Source: Kribbella rubisoli
GTDB taxonomy: Bacteria; Actinomycetota; Actinomycetes; Propionibacteriales; Kribbellaceae
Length of the DNA stretch: 64,000 nucleotides
Direction: 5' to 3'
Assembly (NCBI RefSeq): GCF_004217145.1
Contig: NZ_SHKR01000011.1
Location: forward strand, 620,001-684,000
In this document: piece by piece, positions 56,587 to 64,000 of the stretch
How positions within the stretch are numbered: position 1 is the stretch's first letter
Layout of the letters: every line of letters begins with the position of its first letter
The notes under the pieces: generated by a model
Told to the model about the DNA's origin: nothing
Seen by the model: only the letters and a program-made list of their open reading frames with translations
The model's database searches: none
Position numbers and translations under genes: made by a program

Positions 56587-57111
56587 GTGAGCTTCGTGTG
56601 CGCGTTTCTCGCCTTCGGCTCGGTGGTGTCGCTTACGGGGTGCGAGACTGTCGCGGGTGCCGGGTCAACTGGTATGAGTGTCGATGGGCAAGGTCGCCCG
56701 GTTGTCGTATTTGCACTCTGCAACGACCACATCGATGGGGCAACGGTCTATCGTGATCGAACGGCGGCCGACCCGGCGGGCGACGACTCTACGGTTTCAG
56801 TTGCGGACTGGGATGCGGTTTCGCCGATCACGCCTGAGAGCGCGATCAACGCAAGCTTGAACACCGTCGAGCCATCTGCGGCGTGGCGCCGGACTAGCCC
56901 GCCAGTGGCATTGAAGCCCGGTGTTCTGTACGTCGCGTACGGCTGGACCCGCGACAGCACCTGGTACACGGGGCACGTTGAGTTCACGCTCGAGCGTCTG
57001 TCCAACTTGAAGCCCGGTCAGGTCCTCAGCCAGACCTACGTCGAAGCCAATGACCGATTCGAGGACAGGGTGCAGCCGTATTCGCAGTTCGCGGCAGAGA
57101 AGTGCGCCTAG
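56587..57111 (+). CDS. Small lipoprotein of unknown function
   Basis: 174 residues from GTG 56587; the upstream frame is open but has no good start. The signal (VSFVCAFLAFGSVVSLTGC) ends with a lipobox LTGC. The mature part is beta-rich with VVVFALCNDHIDGATVYRDR, YTGHVEFTLERL and one further cysteine at the C-terminus (EKCA). No domain recognised. Overlaps nothing; the convergent membrane gene ends 26 bases later. The 270 bases before it are without a convincing gene. Confidence 0.65.
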   Translation: MSFVCAFLAFGSVVSLTGCETVAGAGSTGMSVDGQGRPVVVFALCNDHIDGATVYRDRTAADPAGDDSTVSVADWDAVSPITPESAINASLNTVEPSAAWRRTSPPVALKPGVLYVAYGWTRDSTWYTGHVEFTLERLSNLKPGQVLSQTYVEANDRFEDRVQPYSQFAAEKCA

Positions 57112-57136
57112 GGGTCGGGAGACCAACGAGAGGGTC

Positions 57137-57814
57137 TCAGTGATCGCGCCGAGGCGCATCTCCTGGCTGTCGAGTGATGCCGAACGGCACGATAGCGATG
57201 ATCCAGATGAGGCCGGCGATTGGCCACAGCCACTCAGGGTTGTGGGGCCAGGCCTCGAGTACGGCGGGAATGGTGAGGGCGATGGCGAGCCCGGCGGCGG
57301 ACAGGGTGCCGACAACGCGCCGCCTGGTCGGGCTTTCCAGGGTCTCCGTGTAAAACCTCTCGTCTTGATTGCTCGATGGCGGGGTCCGGGCCCAGTAGGT
57401 GATCAGGCCGGCCGCGCGTTCCTGGGCGATCTTGGGCTTCCACAAGCCCACGGCGGTGCAAGGGCGACCATCTCGCCGAATGATGATGATTCCGCGCGAG
57501 CCGGGTTTGGCCGAGATGACGTTGTCTCTGGCGATTCGGTGGGTCCGCAGCCGATTGCGCACAACCAGTTCGTCAGCTGAGAGCCAGACCGCGGGTCGTA
57601 TGGCCCCAAACCACCAGAGCGCCGCATATATTGCGATCGCCTCCAGTGGGTCGCTGATCGGGTGGTCGTCCTGCATGGCGGTGGAGATCAGCGCGATCGC
57701 ACCAGTGGCGACAATTGCCGCTCCGGTGCCGAGCCGGATGCTCAGGGCCACCCGCCAACCGTGGATGGCCGCACCGTCAGCCAATCGCGGTTCAGCGCGA
57801 CGGTCTGTGTTCAC
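57137..57814 (-). CDS. Membrane protein with PH-like domain
   Basis: 225 residues. Helices at about 27-47 and 58-75 and again 165-185 and 190-212 flank a cytosolic strand-rich domain (PAVWLSADELVVRNRLRTHR, NVISAKPGSRGIIIIRR), the pattern of bacterial PH-like (YdbT/DUF2581) proteins. Role unknown. Its start is about 60 bases left of a tandem duplication. Confidence 0.7.
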   Translation of the reverse strand: MNTDRRAEPRLADGAAIHGWRVALSIRLGTGAAIVATGAIALISTAMQDDHPISDPLEAIAIYAALWWFGAIRPAVWLSADELVVRNRLRTHRIARDNVISAKPGSRGIIIIRRDGRPCTAVGLWKPKIAQERAAGLITYWARTPPSSNQDERFYTETLESPTRRRVVGTLSAAGLAIALTIPAVLEAWPHNPEWLWPIAGLIWIIAIVPFGITRQPGDAPRRDH

Positions 57815-57876
57815 TCACGAATCATCGCAGGGGTGCGCCTGCGAGCGGAATCCGTTGCCAAACCCGCCGCGTCCCC

Positions 57877-57936
57877 CTAATGAGTGGGTAACACGGTTCC
57901 GGGCGGCTAATGAGTGGGTAACACGGTTCCGGGCGG
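57877..57936. repeat. Two perfect 30-bp tandem copies
   Basis: The 30-base unit starting CTAATGAGTGGGTAACACGG occurs at 57877-57906 and 57907-57936 without a mismatch. It lies next to the expected left end of the IS110 element, so it may be the target or a remnant end of another insertion sequence. No ORF. Confidence 0.85.
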
Positions 57937-58275
57937 CTGTTGACGTCTTCCCGTCCCTTGGCCGCTCAGGCCTCCTATCAGGCCGACGCGACTGACGCCC
58001 GGGACCTGTTCGCAGCGTTGATCCGGTTCGGCGCGTCGGTCTGGTTGGCGGGCCGCCGGACGGGAGTGTGGTCGTGGTTCGAGTCCGCCCGCACGGTCGA
58101 TACCTCGTTCACCGGGAGCCTTCGAGCTCTGATCCGCAGACCGGGGCCGTGGGGGTTGCTGGGATCGCGAACGGCTCATCGGAGGGAAGACCGCAGAGTC
58201 TCATCATTAGGGCGCCGCGCGTTCTCGCCAGGGTCCGAACCGGACCGAACACAGGCTTTGAGGAGGTGCAGACAG
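57937..58275 (+). ncRNA. Candidate bridge-RNA-bearing left end of the IS110 element
   Basis: A 339-base non-coding stretch precedes the transposase gene. In IS110-group elements the left-end non-coding DNA makes a bridge RNA with a target-binding and a donor-binding loop. GC-rich self-complementary segments are present, including GGTCCG-AAC-CGGACC (58232-58246), and AGGAGG (58261-58266) precedes the GTG. The RNA itself is inferred; loops and exact ends cannot be set by eye. Confidence 0.5.
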
Positions 58276-59511
58276 GTGAAGGTGTTCTGCGGGATCGACT
58301 GGGCCGAAGGCCACCACGACATCGCCCTGATCGACGACTCCGGTCAGCTCATCGCGAAGAAGCGCATCCGCGAAACCGTGGCCGGGTTCGCCGAACTCAC
58401 CGACATGTTCGCGGCGGCCGGCGACTCCGCCGAGGACCCGATCGCGGTCGCGATCGAGACTCCACGCGGTCTGCTGGTCGCGGCCCTGCGCGCGACTGGG
58501 CGGCCGATCTATCCGATCAACCCGATGGCGGTCGCCCGCTACCGGGAACGACACACAGTCAGCCGGGGCAAGTCTGACCACGCGGACGCGATGACGCTGG
58601 CCAACATCTTGCGCACCGACCAGCACGTCCACCGCCAACTGCCGGCCGACACCCACCTGGCCCAAGCGGTCGCCGTCCTTGCTCGGGCGCTCCAAGACGC
58701 CACCTGGCGCCGCACTAAGGCCTCCAACGAGCTGCGCTCACTGCTGCGCGAGTACTACCCGGGTTTCCTCGAGGCCTTCGCCGGCAAGATGACCAGCAAC
58801 CTCGCCTCGGCCGATGCCCGCGCGGTCCTGGCAATAGCGCCCACGCCGGCCGCGGCGGCCAAGCTGTCGAAGGCACGGATTGCTGCCGCGCTGCGCCGAG
58901 GCGGCCGCCTGCGCCGCATCGACACGACCGCAGCACACCTGCACGCCGCGCTCCGCGAGCCACAGCTGCGACAGCCCGATCTGGTCGAGCAGGCCATGGG
59001 CCGCCAGGCACTCGCGCTGCTCGCGGTCCTCGACACCGAGTGCCGCAACGTCGACCAACTCGGCGGGGCCGTCGCCGACGCGTTCCAGCAGCACCCCGAT
59101 CACGCCATCATCACCAGCTTCCCCGGTCTGGCCGACAACACCGGCGCCCGGGTCCTGGCCGAACTCGGCGACGACCGGACCCGCTTCACCGACGCCCGAG
59201 CGGTCAAGGCCTATGCCGGGTCCGCACCCATCACCCGCGCCTCCGGCCGCACCGTCTCGATCACCCACCGCCGCGTCAAGAACGACCGCCTCGCCGCCGC
59301 AGGCTGGTCCTGGGCCTTCGCCGCGATGGCTCACGACGAACACGCCCACCGCCACTACCGACACCGACGCGACCGCGGCGATCGGCACGCGGCCGCGTTG
59401 CGCCACCTGTTCAACCGGATGCTCGGCCAGCTCTACTTCTGCCTGCAGACCGGCCAGCAATACCAACAACACAAGGCCTTCGCCGCGCCACAGCTCGACC
59501 TTCGAGACTGA
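58276..59511 (+). CDS. IS110-family transposase (bridge-RNA-guided recombinase)
   Basis: 411 residues from GTG 58276; the frame is open further upstream but not coding-like. The RuvC-like DEDD tetrad is exact: D8 (CGIDWAEGHHD), E61 (AIETPRG), D101 and D104 (SDHADA). The C-terminal Tnp20 domain has FPGLADNTGARVLAELGD, YAGSAPITRASG with the nucleophile serine S323 in RASG (S316 is another candidate), and a coiled-coil between. The length is that of IS621-type enzymes (~330-410). It would recombine DNA under a bridge RNA from the left end. Confidence 0.93.
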   Translation: MKVFCGIDWAEGHHDIALIDDSGQLIAKKRIRETVAGFAELTDMFAAAGDSAEDPIAVAIETPRGLLVAALRATGRPIYPINPMAVARYRERHTVSRGKSDHADAMTLANILRTDQHVHRQLPADTHLAQAVAVLARALQDATWRRTKASNELRSLLREYYPGFLEAFAGKMTSNLASADARAVLAIAPTPAAAAKLSKARIAAALRRGGRLRRIDTTAAHLHAALREPQLRQPDLVEQAMGRQALALLAVLDTECRNVDQLGGAVADAFQQHPDHAIITSFPGLADNTGARVLAELGDDRTRFTDARAVKAYAGSAPITRASGRTVSITHRRVKNDRLAAAGWSWAFAAMAHDEHAHRHYRHRRDRGDRHAAALRHLFNRMLGQLYFCLQTGQQYQQHKAFAAPQLDLRD

Positions 59512-59595
59512 GGTGAGTTGGCATCCAACCCGGCCTTTCAGGTCCGGGCGTGGGCCGAGCCGGCCACCTCCCGGCGCCTCCATTGCTCACCTCAG
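59508..59595. repeat. 10-bp inverted repeat at the right end of the IS element
   Basis: CTGAGGTGAG (59508-59517, spanning the transposase stop) and CTCACCTCAG (59586-59595) pair perfectly around 68 bases. It may fold into a terminator for the transposase transcript or a structured right end. It could mark where the element stops. Confidence 0.6.
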
Positions 59596-59610
59596 AAGCT
59601 TGTGCCGCGG

Positions 59611-60105
59611 TCACGAAGTCACCTGGACGTCGGCGGTGGCAGCGACCAGCGTGGCCGGAAGAGTATTGCGCCCTTCAGGTGGCAGGTCGCCACCACGTAG
59701 CACGTACTCCGCGCCCTGCAGCTCGTACAGTCCGGCATCACCCGCTACGAGATAGCGGCTAGGAGCAGCGTCATCTGCACCGGTGCTTGGAACAAGAAAG
59801 ACTAGATACTCTCTGCCCGACTCGACTATCGCCGAGGTGTTGCCCAGTTGGCCCACGACACCCAACTGCCTAAGTTCGATCTCTGAACCCACCACCTTGC
59901 CCCAGATGACCTTGGCCACCGTGAGCTTGGTGATCGTCGCCGGAAATCCAGAGACTGCGCCCGAGATCTGTTCCCCGGCGATCACCCTGACGATCGAGGT
60001 ACTGACCGCACGAAGCTCGGCGAGTGTCGCAAAGGCTTGCACATGATTGGCGATGAGCCGATGTTGTGGCTCGTTGGTTGCACCTGAACCCGCCACCTGC
60101 GACAC
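59611..60105 (-). CDS. Hypothetical protein, possibly N-terminally truncated lipoprotein
   Basis: 164 residues from the first start in frame. Residues 35-160 form a strand-rich domain (STSIVRVIAGEQISGAVSG, ITKLTVAKVIWGKVVGSEIE, YLVFLVPSTG, YLVAGDAGLYEL) like small actinobacterial secreted lipoproteins. A signal peptide is missing here; no frame upstream supplies one cleanly, so the 5' end may be disrupted. Its stop lies near the right side of the IS110 element. Confidence 0.6.
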   Translation of the reverse strand: MSQVAGSGATNEPQHRLIANHVQAFATLAELRAVSTSIVRVIAGEQISGAVSGFPATITKLTVAKVIWGKVVGSEIELRQLGVVGQLGNTSAIVESGREYLVFLVPSTGADDAAPSRYLVAGDAGLYELQGAEYVLRGGDLPPEGRNTLPATLVAATADVQVTS

Positions 60106-60215
60106 CGGATTGCCTCCATTGCCAGTTCACCGCCGACCTGGCTGCAGAGCTGCTGTGACAGCAAGGAACATCTCTTGCATCGGCGCCGGCGGCACAAGCT
60201 TCGCCCACACCAACA

Positions 60216-60260
60216 GACCCTTCCGACACTGCCACCAAACACGCGGTGTCGGAAGGGGTC
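60216..60260. repeat. 14-bp stem-loop with one bulged base
   Basis: GACCCTTCCGACAC (60216-60229) pairs with GTGTCGGAAGGGGTC (60246-60260), one extra G bulged, loop of 16 bases. It lies 110 bases upstream of the leftward gene at 60105 and might be a terminator, a protein site or an inserted palindrome. Rest of 60106-60370 shows no gene. Confidence 0.7.
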
Positions 60261-60369
60261 ATCCGATGAGTGCTGGCTACCCGCAACACTCCTGACTTGC
60301 CACTTCGCCACATCGGAGGTCTGATAGCTGCCAACCCAGGCCTCGCCGGCGCGGATTACCTCAGCGGGG

Positions 60370-60671
60370 GGCGAACCCCATCCACCCCAGACGCAACCGA
60401 ACCAGCGCCACCACGAATGCGGTCACGCGCGATAAGCGCCAACACGGGCGCGCTAAGCGCCGGGCGGGTGGGAGCGGCGCGCAGCACGGCGAGGAACGAG
60501 CCGCGCGTAGCACCGCGTCGGGGCGAACCCCAACCACCTCACACACGGCGAACCGGCCCCACCACGAATGCGGTCACGCGCGATAAGCGCCCACAGGGCG
60601 CGCTAAGCGCAGGGCGGGTGGGAGCGGCGCGCAGCACGGCGACGAAGGAGTCGTGCGTAGCACCGCGTCGG
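60370..60671. repeat. Direct repeat, two copies of ~150 bp
   Basis: ACCACGAATGCGGTCACGCG occurs at 60410 and 60561, and each is followed by about 110 bases of near-identical sequence ending in CACCGCGTCGGG, so the period is about 151 bases. Copies differ by a few substitutions and one small indel. Content is rich in GCGC/GAGC, resembling the intergenic palindromes common in this group. The open frame across it (60270-60902) is not coding-like. Confidence 0.8.
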
Positions 60672-60714
60672 GCTGCCGCAGTACGTCCGCGCGGGGCTCC
60701 CGTAGTACGTATAG

Positions 60715-60786
60715 CTCCCCCGCCAGGTTTCGATCCTGGTCTTCGAGATTCAAAGTCTCGCGGGCTGCCGATTACCCCACGGGGGA
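60715..60786 (-). tRNA. tRNA-Gln (anticodon UUG)
   Basis: Reading the minus strand from 60786: acceptor TCCCCCG pairs with CGGGGGA (60716-60722), D stem GGG/CCC, anticodon stem CGAGA/TCTCG around the loop CTTTGAA (anticodon TTG), T stem CCAGG/CCTGG around ATCGAAA, discriminator G at 60715. 72 bases, CCA not encoded. The T loop departs from the common TTCGAAT but keeps TCGA. Confidence 0.85.
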
Positions 60787-60841
60787 TCGTGGTTGCCGGG
60801 ACAGTTTGCCATGAGTGGGGTGGATCGCACGTTGAGGGGTT

Positions 60842-60882
60842 CCTTACCTACGGTGCCGTAGGTTACGGTGGCGTAGGTAAGG
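60842..60882. promoter_or_regulatory. Overlapping palindromic operators before the desaturase gene
   Basis: ACCTACGG-TG-CCGTAGGT (60846-60863) is a perfect palindrome, and the wider arms CCTTACCTACG (60842-60852) and CGTAGGTAAGG (60872-60882) pair perfectly. Half-site TACGGTG-CGTAGGT occurs twice in a row. It lies 28 bases before the desaturase ATG; TetR-type fatty-acid regulators bind such repeats, and the TetR gene at 61959 follows the desaturase. Confidence 0.8.
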
Positions 60883-60909
60883 ACCCCCGACCCGAGGGAT
60901 GAAACAGCT

Positions 60910-61905
60910 ATGACCCCACCCGTTGCCACGCCGGACGCGCCCACCCGTACCGCGCCCGTCGTCGAGGACGTGAACACCGGGACGCTCGGCGGCGAGCAGA
61001 AGAAGGCCTGGGAGCAGGTGGCGCTGGCATTGTTCATCGGCATCCCGTTCCTGGCGGTGCTGGCGGCGGTGCCGATCGCGTGGGGCGGTTTCCTCGGCTG
61101 GCGGGACGTCGTACTGGCAGTCGTGTTCTATACGGTCGCGGGGCACGGGATCTCGATCGGTTTCCACCGGCTGTTCACGCACAAGTCGTTCAAGCCGAAC
61201 CGGCCGATGAAGTACGCGCTGGCCATCGCCGGCTCGCTGGCGATCGAGGGGCCGGTGATCCGCTGGGTGGCCGATCACCGCAAGCACCACAAGTTCTCCG
61301 ACCGCGACGGCGACCCGCACAGCCCGTGGAAGTACGGCAACAGCATCGCAGCGCTGACGAAGGGTTTCTTCCACGCCCACGTCGGCTGGCTGTTCGACAC
61401 CGAGCAGACCCCGCAGCGCCAGTACGCACCGGACCTGCTGAAGGACGAGGACATCGTGCGGGTGTCCCGGATGTTCCCGCTGCTGGTGGCGGTGTCCCTC
61501 CTCGCGCCCGCGGTCATCGGCGGCCTCTGGTCCTGGTCGATCTCCGGCGCGCTGACCGCGTTCTTCTGGGCCAGCCTGGTCCGGATCGCGCTGCTGCACC
61601 ACGTGACCTGGTCGATCAACTCGATCTGCCACACGATCGGCGACCGGCCGTTCAAGAGCCGGGACAAGTCCGGCAACGTGTGGTGGCTGGCGATCCTGAG
61701 CCAGGGCGAGTCGTGGCACAACCTGCACCACTCCGACCCGACCTGCGCGCGGCACGGCGTACTCAAGGGTCAGCTCGACACGTCGGCCCGCTGCATCTGG
61801 TTCTTCGAGAAGGCGGGTTGGGTCACCGACGTCCGCTGGCCGGTCAAGGAACGGCTGGAGGCCCGACGTGTGGACTCTTCGCCCCGTACGCTCAAGGCTG
61901 CCTGA
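60910..61905 (+). CDS. Acyl-CoA delta-9 desaturase family protein
   Basis: 331 residues. Four membrane helices and three histidine boxes of di-iron desaturases: HRLFTH (86-91), HRKHH (123-127) and HNLHH (near 267-271). DGDPHSPWKYG follows the second box. It puts a double bond into saturated acyl chains to tune membrane fluidity. It needs a ferredoxin or flavodoxin-type electron donor not seen here. Controlled by the palindromes upstream. Confidence 0.9.
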   Translation: MTPPVATPDAPTRTAPVVEDVNTGTLGGEQKKAWEQVALALFIGIPFLAVLAAVPIAWGGFLGWRDVVLAVVFYTVAGHGISIGFHRLFTHKSFKPNRPMKYALAIAGSLAIEGPVIRWVADHRKHHKFSDRDGDPHSPWKYGNSIAALTKGFFHAHVGWLFDTEQTPQRQYAPDLLKDEDIVRVSRMFPLLVAVSLLAPAVIGGLWSWSISGALTAFFWASLVRIALLHHVTWSINSICHTIGDRPFKSRDKSGNVWWLAILSQGESWHNLHHSDPTCARHGVLKGQLDTSARCIWFFEKAGWVTDVRWPVKERLEARRVDSSPRTLKAA

Positions 61906-61958
61906 AAACTCCCACCGGCAATACCCGAAGTGCGGCATGATGCTGACGTGATCACGAC

Positions 61959-62600
61959 GTGACGGAACCCAAACCGCGGCGGTCCGGCCGGATCCGGATG
62001 ACCAGTGCCGAACGTCGCGAACAACTCATCACGATTGCCCGCGGCCTGTTCGCACAGAAGGGGTACGAGGCGACCTCGGTCGAGGAGATCGCGCATCGCG
62101 CCGAGGTCTCCAAGCCGGCCGTCTACGAACACTTCGGCGGCAAGGAAGGCCTGTACGCCGTTGTCGTCGACCGCGAGGTCCGCTCGTTGCTCGACGGCGT
62201 CACCGGCGCGCTGACGGCCGGCCGCGCGCACGAGCTCGTCGAGCAGGCCGCGCTCGCGCTGCTCGACTACATCGAGAAGAACGCCGACGGTTTCCGGATC
62301 CTGGTCCGCGACTCGCCGGTCGGATCGTCGACCGGTTCGTTCATCTCGATCCTCAGCGACGTCGCGACCCGGGTCGAGCACATCCTCGCGGAGGAGTTCA
62401 AGCGCCGCGGCCTGGACCCGAAGAACGCGCCGATGTACGCCCAGATGCTGGTCGGCATGGTCGCGCTCACCGGCCAGTGGTGGCTGGACGCCCGCAAACC
62501 GAAGAAGCCCGACGTCGCCGCCCACCTCGTCAACCTCGCGTGGAACGGCCTGTCCGGCCTCGAGGCCAAGCCCACGCTCTCCACCAGGCCGCACAAGTAA
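61959..62600 (+). CDS. TetR/AcrR family regulator
   Basis: 213 residues from GTG 61959. HTH at about 20-65: SAERREQLITIARGLFAQKG, YEATSVEEIAHRAEVSKPAV, YEHFGGKEGLYAVV. The C-terminal domain resembles fatty-acid-type TetR proteins (QWWLDARKPKKPDVAAHLVN near its end). Lying 53 bases after the desaturase, it probably controls that gene through the 60842-60882 site. Confidence 0.9.
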   Translation: MTEPKPRRSGRIRMTSAERREQLITIARGLFAQKGYEATSVEEIAHRAEVSKPAVYEHFGGKEGLYAVVVDREVRSLLDGVTGALTAGRAHELVEQAALALLDYIEKNADGFRILVRDSPVGSSTGSFISILSDVATRVEHILAEEFKRRGLDPKNAPMYAQMLVGMVALTGQWWLDARKPKKPDVAAHLVNLAWNGLSGLEAKPTLSTRPHK

Positions 62601-62674
62601 CATCCCGCGGTCGTACGTCGACATCCGCCCGCAGGCTGACCCCGGCGCACAATCGGCCCCGTACCCTGGCGAAC

Positions 62675-63853
62675 ATGACGGGGATACTGACCGCGCGGCC
62701 GCTGCCTGCCCGGAGCAGGGCGTTCGACCTGCTGCTGGCCGGTGCGCTGTGCGTGACAGCCGGGTTCCTGTCGCTCGCGCAGGCGCACTTCGGCGGCATC
62801 CTCGCGTTCGGCATGCTGGTCCCGCTGATCTGGCGGCGTACCCACCCCGAACTGGTCTTCTTCGCCGTCTGCTCCGTCGCGGCCCTGCAATGGCTGATCG
62901 GGGTCGATCTGCAGCCCGGCAACATCGGCCTGCTCGTCGCCCTCTACGCCATCTCCGTGTACGGCGACACCCGCCTGAGCCGGATCGCCCTCGGTATCGG
63001 CGGCCTCGGCGTGCTGATGGCGGTCTCGCGGTACTGGTCGAACTCCGACTGGAAGCAGCAGGTCACGATGATGGTCGCGCTCGGCGCGCTCGTCTTCGGG
63101 GTCTGGGCGTTCGGCGAGCGCCGCCGTACCCGCGGTCTGTACGTCAATCAGCTCGAGGAGCGCGCCGCCCAGCTCGAACGGGACCGCGACCGGGAGTCGA
63201 AGCTGGCCGTGAGCAACGAACGGACCCGGATCGCCCGCGAGATCCACGACGTGGTCGCGCACGGCCTGTCGATCATGATCGTCCAGGCCGACGGCGGTCT
63301 GTACGCCGCGGACCAGTCGCCCGAGGCGGCGAAGAAAGCGCTGGCGACCATCGGCGACACCGGCCGCGCGAGCCTGACCGAGATGCGCAAGATGCTCGGC
63401 CTGCTGAAACAGGACGAGCAGAACGAACTCGATCCGAACCAGCCCCGCCCGCAGCCGGGCGTGTCCAGCCTGCCGGAGCTGATCGACAACGTCCGCGAGG
63501 CCGGGCTGAACGTCACGTACGACGTCACCGGCGAGCCCCGCGATCTACCCGCGCTGCTCGGGCTCACGGCGTACCGGATCGTGCAGGAGGGGCTGACCAA
63601 CACGCTGAAACACGCCGGGCCGGGAGCGCGCACCTCCGTCTCGTTGGACTTCGGGCGCGAGATGCTGACCGTGGTGGTCACCGACGACGGTCGCGGTGCC
63701 GGCGTCGCGCCGAGCTCCGACCCGGGTCACGGCCTGGTCGGGATGCGGCAACGCGCCTCGGTCTCGGGCGGTACGGTGAGCGCCGGACCGAAGGCGGGCG
63801 GCGGTTACGAGGTGATCGCCAAACTGCCCTACAACTTGCCGAGCGGAGAGTAA
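62675..63853 (+). CDS. Two-component sensor histidine kinase (HisKA_3 type)
   Basis: 392 residues from ATG 62675. Five membrane helices in residues 17-145, a short coiled coil (VNQLEERAAQLERDRDRESK), then RTRIAREIHDVVAHGLSIM with phosphoacceptor H191, and an ATPase domain with AYRIVQEGLTNTLKHA, DDGRGAG and GHGLVGMRQRASVSGG. Its TAA overlaps the ATG of the regulator gene (TAATG). It is a DesK/LiaS-like membrane-stress-type kinase by layout; with the desaturase nearby, membrane state is a possible signal. Confidence 0.92.
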   Translation: MTGILTARPLPARSRAFDLLLAGALCVTAGFLSLAQAHFGGILAFGMLVPLIWRRTHPELVFFAVCSVAALQWLIGVDLQPGNIGLLVALYAISVYGDTRLSRIALGIGGLGVLMAVSRYWSNSDWKQQVTMMVALGALVFGVWAFGERRRTRGLYVNQLEERAAQLERDRDRESKLAVSNERTRIAREIHDVVAHGLSIMIVQADGGLYAADQSPEAAKKALATIGDTGRASLTEMRKMLGLLKQDEQNELDPNQPRPQPGVSSLPELIDNVREAGLNVTYDVTGEPRDLPALLGLTAYRIVQEGLTNTLKHAGPGARTSVSLDFGREMLTVVVTDDGRGAGVAPSSDPGHGLVGMRQRASVSGGTVSAGPKAGGGYEVIAKLPYNLPSGE

Positions 63854-64000
63854 TGGACGACGTGATCCGGGTGTTCCTCGTGGACGATCAGGAACTCGTC
63901 AGAGCAGGTTTCACGATGCTGGTGGACTCCCAGGCCGATATGCGCGTGGTCGGGCAGGCCGGCGACGGCGGCGAGGCGGTCGAGAAGATCCAGGTCACCG
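63853..64000 (+). CDS. NarL-family response regulator, 3' part beyond the window
   Basis: The first 49 residues: VIRVFLVDDQELVRAGFTML, with acidic pair near residues 10-11, then SQADMRVVGQAGDGGEAVEK. The phosphoacceptor and HTH lie past position 64000. It overlaps the kinase gene stop by one base and is its partner. Confidence 0.9.
   Translation, partial: MDDVIRVFLVDDQELVRAGFTMLVDSQADMRVVGQAGDGGEAVEKIQVT

Larger units (their letters stand above)
57937..59600 (+). mobile_element. IS110-family insertion sequence (ends approximate)
   Basis: A complete-looking DEDD transposase with a long 5' non-coding region and a shorter 3' region. IS110 elements lack terminal inverted repeats, so the ends are set only roughly: left near the 30-bp duplication, right before the 59611 stop. 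It lies between a membrane-protein gene and a secreted-type gene, both pointing left. Element seems intact. Confidence 0.75.

Noticed and set aside
57940..58275. Open upstream extension of the transposase frame
   Set aside because: Transposases of this family start at the VFCGIDWAE block; the extension is low-complexity and fits non-coding left-end DNA.
60370..60671. Possible CRISPR array
   Set aside because: Only two long units with a ~151-base period and no short repeat-spacer pattern; no cas genes in the window.
60270..60902. 210-codon plus-strand open frame
   Set aside because: It runs over the ~150-bp repeats, through the tRNA-Gln on the other strand and the desaturase operator, so it is not a gene.

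Overview
The window is very GC-rich and densely coded, with short intergenic gaps, many GTG starts, frequent four-base ATGA/GTGA gene overlaps and heavy use of CGTACG-like codons. Together with the conserved glmU-prs-rplY-pth-mfd-mazG-eno-divIC-DUF501-ppx block and a tRNA-Leu(UAA) in a genome that hardly uses TTA, this points to a chromosomal segment of an actinobacterium, most likely Propionibacteriales and perhaps Kribbella. The genus is inference.

Left part (1-16250): an AAC(3)-type aminoglycoside acetyltransferase cut by the window edge, a BBE-type FAD oxidase, a LarA-like nickel racemase next to a Baeyer-Villiger monooxygenase, cystathionine beta-synthase, an SGNH hydrolase, an F420/LLM oxidoreductase coupled to a double VOC protein, a Bax-inhibitor-1 membrane protein, a GNAT-methyltransferase fusion, and a type II NADH dehydrogenase behind a near-perfect Rex operator.

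Middle (16294-31290): a NarL-type two-component pair with a stem-loop over the regulator start, an ACT-domain protein coupled to peptide deformylase, tRNA-Leu(UAA), family 5 uracil-DNA glycosylase, an MFS exporter divergent from its TetR-type regulator, a VapBC-type module, ppx-DUF501-divIC-eno, a LysR-KptA pair, and an aminotransferase. Next to the latter lie a kinase-gene remnant and a 23-bp inverted repeat.

Housekeeping block (31293-44724, minus strand): mazG, a SurA-like lipoprotein, mfd, pth, rplY, then prs and glmU. Relative to the usual actinobacterial order it is interrupted by a two-component system with its divergent membrane protein and a frameshifted oxidoreductase (38096-42262), and by the 27878-31260 group.

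Right part (44888-57814): accessory genes with several signs of decay: a frameshifted phosphotransferase, a split hypothetical gene, NUDIX and HIT genes carrying TTA codons, an ECF sigma factor coupled to a membrane-anchored propeller protein, lipoproteins and HEAT-repeat, DinB and GNAT proteins.

Right end (57815-64000): an IS110-family element with a long 5' non-coding region where a bridge RNA is expected, a 30-bp tandem duplication, a ~150-bp repeat pair, tRNA-Gln(UUG), an acyl-CoA desaturase behind palindromic operators, a TetR regulator and a third NarL-type two-component pair cut by the window end.

No rRNA, CRISPR array, prophage or biosynthetic gene cluster was seen.
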